Of a DNA stretch of 64,000 nt, positions 17,830-27,654 are shown in pieces. Numbering within the stretch: the stretch's first letter is position 1; the number at the start of each line of letters is the position of its first letter. Origin of the DNA: Salinibacterium sp. NK8237. GTDB lineage: Bacteria > Actinomycetota > Actinomycetes > Actinomycetales > Microbacteriaceae. The notes beneath the pieces were generated by a model. It made no database searches, was not told where the DNA came from, and saw nothing but the letters and a program-made list of their open reading frames with translations. The stretch covers positions 124,001 through 188,000 of the forward strand of contig NZ_JADYWE010000001.1 of the NCBI RefSeq assembly GCF_015864955.1, written 5' to 3'. Made by a program: the position numbers and the translations under genes.

Positions 17830-19183
17830 CGGGGCGAAGTCTTCGCAGACCGCCGCAGCGCCCGAAGACGCTTCGCCGAAATTACATGACCGCATATCGG
17901 CTCGTGTGCCGGTCAAGCGCATTTTCGCGGGCGAATCGAGCAACTATTTTCTGCTCTTAGGCACAACGCTCTTCCTCGTTATTTTCGGGCTCGTGATGGT
18001 GCTCTCCTCCTCATCAGTGGAGTCTTATGCCGCGGATGAGGGGTTCTTCGGCAGCTTCCTTCGCCAAGGATTGTTCGCTCTCATCGGAATTCCGCTGATG
18101 CTGATCGCGTCGCGGGCCCCGACGAGGTTTTGGAAGCGATGGGCATTCCCTGGGCTCATCCTTGGCGCCGTCCTGCAGCTTCTTGTTTTTGTGCCCGGAA
18201 TCGGTCTCGGATACGGCGGTAACCAAAACTGGATCCAGATCGGGACTTTCAGCGCGCAACCGTCTGAGTTCTTGAAGATCGCTGTGATCGTCTGGGTGGC
18301 TTGGGTCCTGTCTACGAAGCAAGACATGCTGGGTGACTGGCGTCAGGTGGTGCTGCCCGTCTTGCCCGTAGCCGGCGTAGCCATCGGACTCGTTCTTGTC
18401 GGCAATGACTTGGGAACAGCATCCATCATGCTCCTCATCGTCTTCGCTTGTCTCTTATTTGCCGGTGTCCGGCTGAAATTTCTGTCGATCGGAGTGCTGG
18501 CTGTAATCGCCGGAGCGGTGCTATTCGCTACCACTAGCAGTTCACGCACATCGCGGATCGATATTTGGCTGAACGGATGCTCCGACGTCGACTACCTAGA
18601 CTCCTGCTGGCAAATTGATCAAGCGTATTGGGCTCTCGCTGGCGGCGGACTTTTTGGCCGTGGTCTTGGAAACTCGATTTCCAAGCGTGGCTGGCTACCT
18701 CACGCCGACAACGACTACATTTTTGCGATCATTGGCGAGGAACTCGGACTCATCGGTGCCATTGTCGTGCTGCTGTTGTTTGTCGTTTTGGCGATCTCCT
18801 TTATCCGCATCATTCGCACTACTAACGACAGCTTCGTGCGCATCGCGACCGCGGGCGTCATGGTGTGGACGGTCGGTCAGGCTTTTGTGAACTTTGCGGT
18901 GGTGCTGGGAGTTCTTCCCGTGCTTGGCGTGCCGTTGCCGCTGATATCGACGGGTGGCTCTGCGCTCATCGCGACACTGTTGGCTATCGGAATAGTGTTG
19001 TCGTTTGCGAGATCGGAGCACAGGGCGGCTGGCTCCTCGCCGCGGCCCTCCGACGCGGCGGGTGCTTCAGCAGGAACGAGATCCGCAGCATCGCCGACAG
19101 CGTCGCCAACTGCGGCACCCACTCAGACTGCAGCAGATCGCTCCCGCATGCTGGCGGCAAATCGAGCACGAGGACGCCGATGA
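17786..19183 (+). CDS. ftsW: Septal peptidoglycan glycosyltransferase FtsW (SEDS family)
   Basis: Polymerises lipid II at the septum together with FtsI. In 465 residues there are a proline-rich cytoplasmic head (1-45), about ten membrane helices, and SEDS signatures including NDLGTASI, GLGNSISKRGWLPHADNDYIF and the C-terminal PLPLISTGGSAL. A disordered Ala/Ser/Thr/Pro tail of about 55 residues follows. ATG 17786 has an excellent GGAGGG 8 bases upstream, so the overlap with murD is real. The head and tail may carry phosphorylation sites for the PASTA kinase, as an inference. Confidence 0.95.
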   Translation: MTPPQRPHRPQRPSSGAKSSQTAAAPEDASPKLHDRISARVPVKRIFAGESSNYFLLLGTTLFLVIFGLVMVLSSSSVESYAADEGFFGSFLRQGLFALIGIPLMLIASRAPTRFWKRWAFPGLILGAVLQLLVFVPGIGLGYGGNQNWIQIGTFSAQPSEFLKIAVIVWVAWVLSTKQDMLGDWRQVVLPVLPVAGVAIGLVLVGNDLGTASIMLLIVFACLLFAGVRLKFLSIGVLAVIAGAVLFATTSSSRTSRIDIWLNGCSDVDYLDSCWQIDQAYWALAGGGLFGRGLGNSISKRGWLPHADNDYIFAIIGEELGLIGAIVVLLLFVVLAISFIRIIRTTNDSFVRIATAGVMVWTVGQAFVNFAVVLGVLPVLGVPLPLISTGGSALIATLLAIGIVLSFARSEHRAAGSSPRPSDAAGASAGTRSAASPTASPTAAPTQTAADRSRMLAANRARGRR

Positions 19184-20274
19184 CTACTTATCTTCTTGCC
19201 GGCGGAGGAACCGCCGGCCACGTGAATCCGCTGCTTGCTGTAGCCGAACGTATTCGCTGGAGTGAACCCGAAGCAGAGGTGCTGATTTTGGGCACCGAGG
19301 AAGGGCTAGAGGCTCGTTTGGTGCCTGCCCGCGGCTTTGAATTGCTCACGATTGCGAAGCTTCCATTTCCGCGTCGCCCGAACCGGGCGGCGTTGAAGTT
19401 TCCGGCGCGACTGCGCTCCACTATCGACGAGGTAGTCGCGATCATTACTGAGCGCGGTGTGGACGTTGTTGTCGGCTTCGGCGGCTACGTTGCGGCGCCG
19501 GCATATTTGGCTGCGCGCAAAGCTGGGGTTCCCCTAGTCATCCATGAGGCGAATAGTCGCCCGGGCATTGCGAACCGTCTTGGTTCCTTCTTTACGAAGT
19601 TTGTCGGCACCGCTTTCGATCGCACGCCAATTCGTGGCGGCGTTGTTGTGGGGATGCCGCTGCGCGCCGAAATCGAGAAGCTCGATCGGTTTGCGGCACG
19701 CACCGAGGCCGATAGCTTCTTCGGCCTTGATCCTAAAAAGCCGACGCTTCTTGTGACCGGTGGTTCTTCGGGAGCTAAGCGCATCAACGATACTATTTCG
19801 GCGTCGATCACGCGCATTTTGGGCGCGGGCTGGCAAGTGCTGCACATCACGGGGGAGTATCGGGATGCGGTCGACGATCAGCAACTCCCGGGCTACGTTG
19901 TGGTCAAGTATTGCGATCGTATGGAGCTGGCGCTGGCAGCGGCGGACCTCGCGATTGCACGCGCGGGCACGTCAACGGTTGCCGAGCTCACCGGGCTGGG
20001 CATTCCCGCGATTTATGTTCCCTACCCAGTGGGAAACGGCGAGCAGAAGTTCAATGCTCGTACCGCAGTCGAGGCTGGGGCCGCAATTCTCGTCATGGAT
20101 TCCAGCTTTGTTCCTCAATGGGTCGGTTCGGACCTTGTTCCGATGTTGCGCAAGCGGGCCTTGATCGCAGACATGGCCGCCCGCGCCTCCAGCGTTGGTT
20201 CGCTGGATGGTACTGACCGGATGCTCGAACTCGTCCATCTGGCCCTCGACCGCGATCTACCATTGACATCATGA
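19180..20274 (+). CDS. murG: UDP-GlcNAc:lipid I N-acetylglucosaminyltransferase
   Basis: Converts lipid I to lipid II at the inner membrane face. It is 364 residues of GT-B fold. The N-terminal glycine loop [32 protein letters not shown], the donor-site [14 protein letters not shown] and [14 protein letters not shown] identify it. ATG 19180 is taken as start because [11 protein letters not shown] is the usual beginning and GAGGA precedes it; it overlaps the ftsW stop by ATGA. Confidence 0.96.
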   Translation: MTTYLLAGGGTAGHVNPLLAVAERIRWSEPEAEVLILGTEEGLEARLVPARGFELLTIAKLPFPRRPNRAALKFPARLRSTIDEVVAIITERGVDVVVGFGGYVAAPAYLAARKAGVPLVIHEANSRPGIANRLGSFFTKFVGTAFDRTPIRGGVVVGMPLRAEIEKLDRFAARTEADSFFGLDPKKPTLLVTGGSSGAKRINDTISASITRILGAGWQVLHITGEYRDAVDDQQLPGYVVVKYCDRMELALAAADLAIARAGTSTVAELTGLGIPAIYVPYPVGNGEQKFNARTAVEAGAAILVMDSSFVPQWVGSDLVPMLRKRALIADMAARASSVGSLDGTDRMLELVHLALDRDLPLTS

Positions 20275-21716
20275 TCTTTCCTGACTTGTCTATGCCGTTG
20301 CCCGGACCACTGCGTTCGGCGCACTTCGTTGGTGTCGGTGGCGCAGGTATGAGTGGCATCGCCAGAATGTTCTTGGATGCCGGAATTACGGTCACAGGTT
20401 CCGATAAGGCAGCGAACGCCAACATTGAGTCGCTGCGCGCTGCCGGGGCAACGATCTCCATCGGGCATGACGCCGCTCACCTCGGTGATGCGGAAGTTCT
20501 CGTGTACACGGGCGCACTATGGCCCGATAACCCCGAGTATCTCGCTGCGGTTGAGCGTGGCATCCCGGTCTTGCACCGCTCTCAAGCCCTTGCCTGGTTG
20601 GTGGGATCGACCCGCCTAGTTGCCGTTGCGGGTGCGCACGGCAAGACGACGTCGACGGGGATGATTATCACTGCGCTGCGCGAGCTTGGCACGTCGCCGA
20701 GCTTTGTGAATGGTGGAGTTATTCAGGGTCTTGGCACCAGTTCAGGCTCAGGAACCGACGATCTCTTCGTGGTTGAAGCCGATGAGTCCGATGGTTCATT
20801 TTTGCTGTACTCCACGGCTGTCGCATTAATTACCAATGTCGATGCAGATCACCTCGACCACTATGGCTCTCACGAGGCCTTCGATGATGCTTTCGTCGAT
20901 TTCGCTTCGCGCGCTACTGAAGCCGTGGTTGTTTCCAGCGACGACGCTGGCGCGATTCGGGTGACCAAGCGACTCACCCACGACAATGTGGTGACGTTTG
21001 GTGAGGCGGATGACGCGACCGTGCGCATCCATTCCGTCACGTCTCTCGGCCCTGTGGCATTCACCGTCGTGGTTGACGGTCGCGAAGAGCGCGTGCAGCT
21101 CGCTGTCCCTGGGCACCACAACGCTCTCAACGCTGCAGGAGCGATTGCAGTACTCGTCGGGCTTGGTCACGAACTGGGAGCCGCTATTGACGCGGTTTCT
21201 ACTTTTGCGGGCACGCAGCGTCGTTTTGAGCTGCATGCTGTTGTCGATGGAGTGAGCGTCTACGACGACTACGCTCATCACCCCACCGAGGTCGAAGCGG
21301 CCCTCAGCGGTGCCCGCAGTGTGTTGGGCAATGGCCGATTGATCGCCGTGCACCAACCGCATCTTTTTAGCCGCACCCGCGACATGGCACCTGAATTTGC
21401 CGAGGTTTACGAACGTCTGGCAGACCACACCGTTGTTCTTGGAGTGTTCGGTGCGCGTGAGGACCCGATTCCCGGTGTCACCGGAGAACTCGTATCGTCT
21501 GGTTTCGTCGATCCTTCGCGTGTCGACTACCAGCCCGACTGGGAGTTGGCGGCGCAACGCGTCGCTGAGATCGCTCGGGAGGGTGACATTGTCATGACTC
21601 TGAGCTGTGGTGATGTTTACCGCATCATCCCGCAACTTGTCGCAGCGATCGATCGTTATCCCGTTGTTTCGGCATCCGAGACGGTCGCAGATCAGGTGCC
21701 GAGTGAAGAGGCCTGA
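20271..21716 (+). CDS. murC: UDP-N-acetylmuramate--L-alanine ligase
   Basis: Adds L-Ala to UDP-MurNAc, the first amino acid of the stem peptide. It is 481 residues: [13 protein letters not shown] in the Rossmann domain (21-33), P-loop GAHGKTTST (121-129), and C-terminal [13 protein letters not shown] and [11 protein letters not shown]. The start overlaps the murG stop (ATGA) and the end overlaps the ftsQ start by 14 bases, consistent with one transcript. Confidence 0.96.
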   Translation: MIFPDLSMPLPGPLRSAHFVGVGGAGMSGIARMFLDAGITVTGSDKAANANIESLRAAGATISIGHDAAHLGDAEVLVYTGALWPDNPEYLAAVERGIPVLHRSQALAWLVGSTRLVAVAGAHGKTTSTGMIITALRELGTSPSFVNGGVIQGLGTSSGSGTDDLFVVEADESDGSFLLYSTAVALITNVDADHLDHYGSHEAFDDAFVDFASRATEAVVVSSDDAGAIRVTKRLTHDNVVTFGEADDATVRIHSVTSLGPVAFTVVVDGREERVQLAVPGHHNALNAAGAIAVLVGLGHELGAAIDAVSTFAGTQRRFELHAVVDGVSVYDDYAHHPTEVEAALSGARSVLGNGRLIAVHQPHLFSRTRDMAPEFAEVYERLADHTVVLGVFGAREDPIPGVTGELVSSGFVDPSRVDYQPDWELAAQRVAEIAREGDIVMTLSCGDVYRIIPQLVAAIDRYPVVSASETVADQVPSEEA

Positions 21717-22734
21717 AGGGTTCGATAAGTCTGCTGCTCAGCCTGATCCGCCTCCGACGAAGTCTCGCCGAAAGCGTGCAGCTCGGTCGCAAAAGGACAC
21801 GACGCGAACGGATGTCGACGGCGGCCAAGCTGAGCGAGTAGCCCCGCTGCACTCGCCCTCAGTGAACACTTCGCACGAGAGTAAGCCGAAGCCGGCACCG
21901 AAACCAGAGCGAGAACCACGTCGACGCATTCGTGCGGTTCGCAGTGCACCGAACCCTGAGGTGCACGCCAAGCGCGAGCTGCGTCGCGCGGCGCGCGCAC
22001 GTAAGCGCGCAGAGAAGGCGGAGCTTCGTCGTTTCACTCGTCGGGCACGGACTCGTCGCTATGTTTGGCTTTCTGTTTCCGGCCTCGTCGCGGTATTGCT
22101 CGCACTCATTGCGGTTGCGGTCTTTTCTCCGATCCTTGCACTCCGCACGGTCGTGGTCGACGGAACGAATCGCATTGACCCGGCGGATATTCAAACTGCG
22201 GTCGAGACGCAACAGGGAACACCGCTCGCGCTCTTGGACTTCGACGCGATCAACGAAGAGCTTTCGGTTTTCCCGTTGATCCGCAGCTATGTCACAGAGA
22301 TTGTGCCCCCGGATACGTTGCTCGTTCACATCGTCGAGCGGGAACCCATCGGTTCGGTGAAAATCGATGGTGTCTACACTTTGGTTGATCCCGCCGGAAT
22401 CACCATTCAGGAGTCTGCGGAGCAAATCGCCGGGGTTCCGTTGATCGATATTGGTGGCGCAGAGCTCTCGAGCTCCGCCTTCACCGCGGCGACTGAAGTG
22501 CTGCTAGCTCTGCCGACTGACCTTCGCGCACAAGTGGAGAGCGTTTCCGCTACGACTAAGGACGATGTGTCATTTGTGCTCACTGGAGTCGGTCAGCGTG
22601 TGGTGTGGGGGAGCGCGAGTGAGTCGGCCCGCAAAGCGGCAGTGCTCGAGAGTTTAATTTCCATTAGGGATGCGGATGAAGCTGGCGAGTTCGATGTGTC
22701 GGCTCCCAGCAATGGCATTTTCCGTCCCAGCTAG
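21703..22734 (+). CDS. ftsQ: Divisome scaffold protein FtsQ (POTRA domain)
   Basis: Bitopic protein that links FtsL, FtsI and FtsW to the divisome. In 343 residues there is a very basic, Pro/Arg-rich cytoplasmic part (about 115 residues), one membrane helix ([16 protein letters not shown]), the POTRA domain beginning [19 protein letters not shown] with [19 protein letters not shown], and the FtsQ beta domain with [16 protein letters not shown] 21703 lies inside the murC end and has an AGG upstream; an earlier in-frame start would overlap murC more and adds nothing family-like. Confidence 0.93.
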   Translation: MKRPEGFDKSAAQPDPPPTKSRRKRAARSQKDTTRTDVDGGQAERVAPLHSPSVNTSHESKPKPAPKPEREPRRRIRAVRSAPNPEVHAKRELRRAARARKRAEKAELRRFTRRARTRRYVWLSVSGLVAVLLALIAVAVFSPILALRTVVVDGTNRIDPADIQTAVETQQGTPLALLDFDAINEELSVFPLIRSYVTEIVPPDTLLVHIVEREPIGSVKIDGVYTLVDPAGITIQESAEQIAGVPLIDIGGAELSSSAFTAATEVLLALPTDLRAQVESVSATTKDDVSFVLTGVGQRVVWGSASESARKAAVLESLISIRDADEAGEFDVSAPSNGIFRPS

Positions 22735-22869
22735 CCCTTCGCAAGCGCTGAGTGTGCGGCAAGGTCGCTAATTGCCAGAACACTTTCCGACACGCGGCCT
22801 GTTGTGCATCCGTGTGGGGTGCTGTCCGCATACTCTCAACAAAAGAAATACATACTGAGCATAACTTTA

Positions 22870-22886
22870 AACCTCAAGTCGAGGTT
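22870..22886. promoter_or_regulatory. Perfect dyad in the ftsZ leader
   Basis: AACCTC-AAGTC-GAGGTT, a perfect 6-base inverted repeat with a 5-base spacer, centred 34 bases before the ftsZ GTG and directly upstream of its Shine-Dalgarno. The adjoining upstream AT-rich CATAACTTTAA could include a -10 element. Either a protein operator or a small RNA stem; the binding factor is unknown. Confidence 0.5.
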
Positions 22887-22911
22887 GATAGTTTCCAGTG
22901 GAGGCCGAAAA

Positions 22912-24069
22912 GTGACATCAAACCAGAACTACCTCGCAGTCATCAAGGTAGTCGGCATCGGTGGCGGTGGCGTGAACGCTGTCAACCGGATGATCGAGCT
23001 CGGCCTGCGAGGCGTCGAGTTTATTGCGATCAATACCGACGCCCAGGCGCTGCTCATGAGCGATGCTGACGTCAAGCTTGACGTCGGTCGCGAACTCACG
23101 CGCGGACTTGGAGCCGGCGCCGATCCTGAGGTTGGCCGACGTGCCGCCGAAGATCACGCCGAAGAGATCGAAGAGGCGCTTGCGGGCGCCGACATGGTCT
23201 TTGTTACCGCTGGTGAGGGTGGTGGAACGGGCACCGGTGGTGCTCCCGTCGTCGCCCGCATCGCTAAGTCGATTGGCGCACTCACGATTGGTGTTGTCAC
23301 GAAGCCGTTCGGCTTCGAGGGCAAGCGCCGTTCGTCTCAGGCAGAGATCGGAGTGGAGACCCTCAAGAATGAGGTCGACACCCTCATCGTCGTTCCCAAT
23401 GACCGCCTTCTCGAGATTAGCGATCGCGGTATCAGCATGCTCGAAGCGTTCTCGACCGCCGACCAGGTTCTGCTTGCCGGAGTTCAAGGCATCACAGACC
23501 TTATTACGACTCCTGGTCTGATCAACCTCGACTTCGCCGACGTCAAGTCGGTCATGCAGGGTGCCGGTTCTGCACTGATGGGTATTGGCTCATCACGCGG
23601 GGCCGACCGGGCCATAAAAGCGGCAGAACTTGCTGTGGCTTCACCGCTGCTCGAAGCCAGCATCGATGGTGCGCACGGCGTGTTGCTGTCGATTCAGGGT
23701 GGATCAAACCTCGGTATCTTCGAGATCAACGATGCCGCTCGCCTTGTCCAAGAAGCTGTTCACCGTGAGGCCAACATCATCTTCGGTGCCGTCATTGACG
23801 ACACTCTGGGTGACGAGGTTCGTGTCACAGTGATCGCTGCCGGCTTCGACGGTGGAGAGCCGTCCGCCAAGCCTGTAGAGGGTCGCCGTACCAACTACGT
23901 TGTTCCTGAGCCCCCGGCCGAGCACATTGCGGCAGAGGAAAAGGCGCCGAGCAAAGACACCGACTGGAAGTCGCAGCCGAGCGCGGTTCCTGCGACTCCG
24001 ATCGACCGCAGTTTTGATGATGACGACGAGAACGACAACGATCTCGACGTTCCTGACTTCCTGAAGTAG
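22912..24069 (+). CDS. ftsZ: Cell division GTPase FtsZ
   Basis: Tubulin-like GTPase that forms the cytokinetic ring. It is 385 residues: N-terminal [15 protein letters not shown], tubulin signature GGGTGTGG (103-110), T7-loop region [12 protein letters not shown], and a C-terminal linker ending in the conserved tail DLDVPDFLK, which in this group binds SepF and other partners. GTG 22912 is chosen because GGAGG lies 7 bases upstream. A 177-base leader after ftsQ with AT-rich promoter-like sequence and a dyad suggests its own promoter. Confidence 0.98.
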   Translation: MTSNQNYLAVIKVVGIGGGGVNAVNRMIELGLRGVEFIAINTDAQALLMSDADVKLDVGRELTRGLGAGADPEVGRRAAEDHAEEIEEALAGADMVFVTAGEGGGTGTGGAPVVARIAKSIGALTIGVVTKPFGFEGKRRSSQAEIGVETLKNEVDTLIVVPNDRLLEISDRGISMLEAFSTADQVLLAGVQGITDLITTPGLINLDFADVKSVMQGAGSALMGIGSSRGADRAIKAAELAVASPLLEASIDGAHGVLLSIQGGSNLGIFEINDAARLVQEAVHREANIIFGAVIDDTLGDEVRVTVIAAGFDGGEPSAKPVEGRRTNYVVPEPPAEHIAAEEKAPSKDTDWKSQPSAVPATPIDRSFDDDDENDNDLDVPDFLK

Positions 24070-24074
24070 GCGCG

Positions 24075-24761
24075 ATGGTCGACCTGACTCCGTTAGGCGA
24101 ACGACTCGCAGAGGTCGACGACAGGATCGCGGATGCCGCACGTTCGGCATCCCGCGACCTGTCGTCGATTACGCGCATCGTGATCACCAAGTTCCATCCG
24201 GCGAGCCTCGTGCGACAGTTGCACGCGCTGGGCGTTCGTGACATCGGCGAGAATCGTCACCAAGAAGCGCAACCCAAGGCGGCTGAGTTAGCTGACCTCG
24301 ATCTGCGCTGGAACTTTGTCGGTCAGTTGCAGAGCAAGAAAGCACGTCAAGTGCGCGCGTACTGCCAAGCAGTGCATTCTGTGGATCGCGATTCCTTGAT
24401 CACCGCGCTTGCCAGCGACGACGCAGAAAGCGCGCTTGATGTTTTCGTTCAGGTCAATCTCACGGACGATTCCGGTCGCGGTGGGGTAGTGCCGGCCGAA
24501 CTCGAAGGCTTTGCCGACCGAGTAGCCGCTGCGCCAGGGCTGCGACTCCGTGGCCTCATGGGGGTCGCGCCACTAGACGGCGACCCGAAGCCCGCCTTCG
24601 CCGCCCTGCGGGGGCTGTCCGAGCGCGTGCAGCTGAACCATCCGGATGCCGCAGCACTGTCTATGGGCATGTCTGGAGACTTCGCCGAGGCTATTGCCGA
24701 AGGCGCGACACACCTAAGAATTGGCACGGCAATCACGGGAAAACGACCCGACCATGGTTAA
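24075..24761 (+). CDS. yggS: YggS-family pyridoxal-phosphate homeostasis protein
   Basis: Single-domain PLP-binding protein involved in vitamin B6 and amino-acid homeostasis, without known catalytic activity. It is 228 residues. The PLP lysine is in the IVITKFHP segment, and DIGENRHQEA, WNFVGQLQSKK, MGMSGDFAEAI and LRIGTAI are family signatures. It follows ftsZ by 5 bases, the standard place for it in Gram-positive genomes. Confidence 0.93.
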   Translation: MVDLTPLGERLAEVDDRIADAARSASRDLSSITRIVITKFHPASLVRQLHALGVRDIGENRHQEAQPKAAELADLDLRWNFVGQLQSKKARQVRAYCQAVHSVDRDSLITALASDDAESALDVFVQVNLTDDSGRGGVVPAELEGFADRVAAAPGLRLRGLMGVAPLDGDPKPAFAALRGLSERVQLNHPDAAALSMGMSGDFAEAIAEGATHLRIGTAITGKRPDHG

Positions 24762-24797
24762 TCTCGAAGCAGAAGCTTCACCATTCGGAGGATTATC

Positions 24798-25259
24798 ATG
24801 GCCAACCCACTGCGCAAGACAATGGTCTACCTCGGCCTCGCCGATGAAGACTACGAGTACGAGCAGGGACCAGCCGCGCCGGTTGCCCCTGTTGCAGCAG
24901 CACCCGCACCAGCGAGTTCTAACCGTGCCCCGGTTACTCCGTTGCGTCGCGCTGCACCCAGCACTGCGGAGGCAGAGATGAACGAGATTTTGACGGTGCA
25001 CCCTCGCCAGTACAAGGACGCTCAGCTTATTGCTGAGAACTTCCGCGAGGGCATCCCCGTAATCATCAACCTGTCGCAGATGAGCGAGCCAGATGCTCGT
25101 CGTCTTGTCGACTTCGCTAGCGGACTCTCGCAGGGCCTCTACGGAAAGATTGAGCGCGTGACGAGCAAGGTCTTCCTGCTCTCTCCCGCCCACGTTGCGG
25201 TCAGCGGTGAGCAGGCTGAAGTCGAGTCTGACGTCGACGCTTCATTCTTCGGCCAGTAA
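24798..25259 (+). CDS. sepF: Z-ring membrane anchor SepF
   Basis: Links FtsZ polymers to the membrane; the only such anchor in most actinobacteria, which lack FtsA. It is 153 residues: membrane-binding amphipathic start [16 protein letters not shown], a Pro/Ala linker, and the SepF core with [25 protein letters not shown] and [13 protein letters not shown] 24798 follows GAGGATTATC. Its position next to ftsZ and before yggT is diagnostic. Confidence 0.95.
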   Translation: MANPLRKTMVYLGLADEDYEYEQGPAAPVAPVAAAPAPASSNRAPVTPLRRAAPSTAEAEMNEILTVHPRQYKDAQLIAENFREGIPVIINLSQMSEPDARRLVDFASGLSQGLYGKIERVTSKVFLLSPAHVAVSGEQAEVESDVDASFFGQ

Positions 25260-25303
25260 TTCAGCTGTGCGGCGGGTGTGTATTCGCCCGCTAACCTAGA
25301 GGG

Positions 25304-25597
25304 GTGAATCCCGTTTCTGTTATCGCCCTGGTGGCTTACTACGCCATCACTTTGTTCATGTTCGCGATGTGGGCTCGGTTCATTCTCGATCTCGTCGTAG
25401 TCTTCGCTCGGGGTTGGCGCCCCAGCGGAGTAGGTCTCGTTCTCTCTGAGCTCGTTTTCACCATTACTGATCCTCCGATCAAAGCGGTTCGCAAGGTTGT
25501 CCCGATGATTAGAATTGGCAACGGAGCGCTAGATTTGTCGTGGATGCTTGTCATGCTGGTGTGCATCATCCTTACCTCCATTTTGCGGGGCTTTTAG
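25304..25597 (+). CDS. yggT: YggT-family membrane protein
   Basis: A 97-residue membrane protein with two helices (about 5-28 and 75-95) flanking an amphipathic FTITDPPIKAVRKVVP segment typical of the family. Role unclear; linked to osmotic tolerance or division by neighbourhood in several bacteria. GTG 25304 follows AGAGG. Confidence 0.9.
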   Translation: MNPVSVIALVAYYAITLFMFAMWARFILDLVVVFARGWRPSGVGLVLSELVFTITDPPIKAVRKVVPMIRIGNGALDLSWMLVMLVCIILTSILRGF

Positions 25598-25674
25598 AAC
25601 TAGCCGCTACCGATGTACTCTTATCGGAGAGCATGCGGCAACTAATCAGGTTCCGTTACTACTATGTGATGTGA

Positions 25675-25698
25675 ACGTTGAACGTTGTGTATACGTTG
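25675..25698 (+). repeat. Three ACGTTG copies in the divIVA leader
   Basis: ACGTTG at 25675, 25682 and 25693 within a 24-base stretch, 26 bases before the divIVA ATG. The unequal spacing (7 and 11) makes a protein-binding array less certain. The sequence TACTATGTGAT just upstream could be promoter-related. Confidence 0.3.
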
Positions 25699-25723
25699 AA
25701 AGAAAGTGTTAGAGGTGGCGGAA

Positions 25724-26530
25724 ATGGCTTTGACTCCAGAAGACGTGGTCAACAAGCGGTTTGAATCAACAAAATTCCGCGAGGGATACGACCAAGATGA
25801 CGTCGATGACTTCCTCGACGAAGTTGTCGTTGAGTTGCGTCGTCTCAACCAAGAGAACGACGAGCTTCGTCAGCGGTTGAGTGCCGCAGAGGCTCGTGCA
25901 ACTGAGCTTCAGCAGAACGCGAGCAGCGCTCCAGCAGCCGCCGCACCCGCTGCGATTGCCGCTCCGGCGCCTGCAGCGATTGAAAGCGCTCCAGCACCCG
26001 CTGCCATTGAGCCAGCTTCGTCTGTTCTTGACGACGCCAGCAGCACCAACAACCTTCTTCAGCTCGCACGTCGTCTTCACGAAGAACACGTTCGCGAGGG
26101 CGTTCAGAAGCGTGACGCACTCATTGCTGAGGGGCAAGCATCCGCTGCTGAGATCCTCGCAGAGGGTCAGGCTTCGGCAGCAGAAGTTGTCGCCGAAAGC
26201 AAGGCTACGGCTGCTGAACTTGTTGCTCAGGCTCAAGCCCAGCAGCGTGAGCAGATCGGCACACTCGAGCGGGAACGCCAAGCTCTTGAAGGTCGCATTG
26301 AATCGTTGCGTAGCTTCGAGCGCGAGTACCGTGAAAAGCTCAAGAGCTACATCGAGGGCCAGCTACACGAACTTGATTCTTCGAGTCTCGTTACCGCTGG
26401 TAGTCCCTCGGGTCAGCAGGGGCAGACGGGCACATCACAGTCCTCTGGTCAGTTGACTGCAGAAGACTTCGCTTCGCCCCAGTCGGCGCAGCAGCCTCCC
26501 GCCAGCTTCTCGGGATTCTCCGGCAGCTAG
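25724..26530 (+). CDS. divIVA: Polar growth and division protein DivIVA (Wag31)
   Basis: Coiled-coil protein that marks curved membrane at poles and septa and recruits the wall-synthesis machinery. It is 268 residues: conserved membrane-binding head MALTPEDVVNKRFESTKFREGYDQ is at 1-24, then a first coiled coil, an Ala/Pro-rich linker, and a second coiled coil containing near-repeats AEGQASAAE and AESKATAAE. The tail is Gln/Ser/Gly-rich. ATG 25724 follows AGAGGTGG; a GTG six codons earlier is less likely. In mycobacteria Wag31 is phosphorylated by PASTA kinases. Confidence 0.95.
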   Translation: MALTPEDVVNKRFESTKFREGYDQDDVDDFLDEVVVELRRLNQENDELRQRLSAAEARATELQQNASSAPAAAAPAAIAAPAPAAIESAPAPAAIEPASSVLDDASSTNNLLQLARRLHEEHVREGVQKRDALIAEGQASAAEILAEGQASAAEVVAESKATAAELVAQAQAQQREQIGTLERERQALEGRIESLRSFEREYREKLKSYIEGQLHELDSSSLVTAGSPSGQQGQTGTSQSSGQLTAEDFASPQSAQQPPASFSGFSGS

Positions 26531-26574
26531 TTTTTTGCAATGGCCGTCAGCCGGTCGGTGAGAGCTTCGGCTCC

Positions 26575-26593
26575 GCCGCCGCTGGCGGCTTTT
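26575..26593 (+). terminator. Intrinsic terminator 1 after divIVA
   Basis: Stem GCCGCC / GGCGGC with GCT loop followed by TTTT. Short but directly downstream of the end of the dcw cluster. Confidence 0.65.
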
Positions 26594-26602
26594 GCTGTGT
26601 TC

Positions 26603-26640
26603 GCACTCAGCCCCGTTAAGCGGGGGAGTGCGGCTTTTTC
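26603..26640 (+). terminator. Intrinsic terminator 2 after divIVA
   Basis: Stem GCACTC-(AG)-CCCCG / CGGGG-GAGTGC with a TTAAG loop, then GGCTTTTTC. With the first hairpin it forms a tandem terminator between divIVA and rluD. Confidence 0.8.
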
Positions 26641-26672
26641 GCTTTAATCGCATCACCAACCAAGGAGCATCC

Positions 26673-27593
26673 GTGGAAACCCGAAGCTTGCCGGTTCCTG
26701 AGGGCCTTGCGGGGCAGCGCGTAGACGCGGCACTCGCCAAACTATTGGGTTTCTCCCGCACTTTCGCAGCCGAAGTAGCGGCGGGTGGCGGAGTCATCAT
26801 GGATGGCGCGACTGTCGGCAAGTCTGACCGTCTCACTGAAGGTTCTTGGTTAGAAGTCTCGTGGGTTTCGAAAACCGAACCGCAGATCGTGCCCGTTGTC
26901 CTCGATTCTCTCGGCATCATTTACGACGACGAGCACATTGTTGTTGTCGATAAGCCAGCCGGAGTAGCAGCCCACCCTTCAGTTGGCTGGGATGGCGTTA
27001 CGGTGCTTGGAGCGCTAGCAGGCGCGGGCTACCGCATTTCGACCTCGGGCGCTGCGGAGCGTGCCGGAGTCGTTCACCGTCTCGATGCTGGAACAAGTGG
27101 TCTGATGGTGGTCGCGAAGTCTGAGCTGGCGTATACCGAACTCAAGCGCGCGTTCCACGACCGCGAGGTGAGTAAGATCTATCACTCTGTCGTTCAGGGG
27201 CATCCCGACCCCCTCGCAGGCACAATCGATGCGCCGATTGGGCGTCATCCTGGCTCGAGTTGGAAATTCGCCGTGGTTTCGGGTGGCAAAGACTCAATTA
27301 CCCACTACGAAACCTTGGAAGCATTCCCGTCTGCTGCTTTGGTTGAGGTGCACTTGGAGACAGGGCGCACGCATCAGATTCGTGTTCATATGGCTGCGCA
27401 GCGGCATCCTTGCGTAGGCGACACCATGTACGGAGCAGACCCCACGATTTCGGCGAGGCTGGGGCTGACGCGTCAGTGGTTGCACGCTCACAAACTCGGT
27501 TTCGCGCATCCGGCCACCGGCGAACAGGTGTCGTTCGAGTCGCCGTATCCCGCCGACCTTCAGGCGGCACTTGAGGTGCTTCGAGCCGACTAG
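26673..27593 (+). CDS. rluD: RluA-family 23S rRNA pseudouridine synthase
   Basis: Isomerises uridine in rRNA. In 306 residues there is an S4-like RNA-binding head ([19 protein letters not shown]) and a catalytic core with [15 protein letters not shown] (catalytic Asp), [11 protein letters not shown] and [18 protein letters not shown] 26673 is the start because AAGGAG sits 5 bases upstream. In actinobacteria this gene usually follows lspA; no lspA is seen here. The exact target (RluD sites 1911/1915/1917) is inferred. Confidence 0.92.
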   Translation: METRSLPVPEGLAGQRVDAALAKLLGFSRTFAAEVAAGGGVIMDGATVGKSDRLTEGSWLEVSWVSKTEPQIVPVVLDSLGIIYDDEHIVVVDKPAGVAAHPSVGWDGVTVLGALAGAGYRISTSGAAERAGVVHRLDAGTSGLMVVAKSELAYTELKRAFHDREVSKIYHSVVQGHPDPLAGTIDAPIGRHPGSSWKFAVVSGGKDSITHYETLEAFPSAALVEVHLETGRTHQIRVHMAAQRHPCVGDTMYGADPTISARLGLTRQWLHAHKLGFAHPATGEQVSFESPYPADLQAALEVLRAD

Positions 27594-27654
27594 GGCGCGT
27601 CAGTTAGAGTCTCATCGACCCGCTGGCTTAGGCTGGATTTCGAAAGAATTCGGA

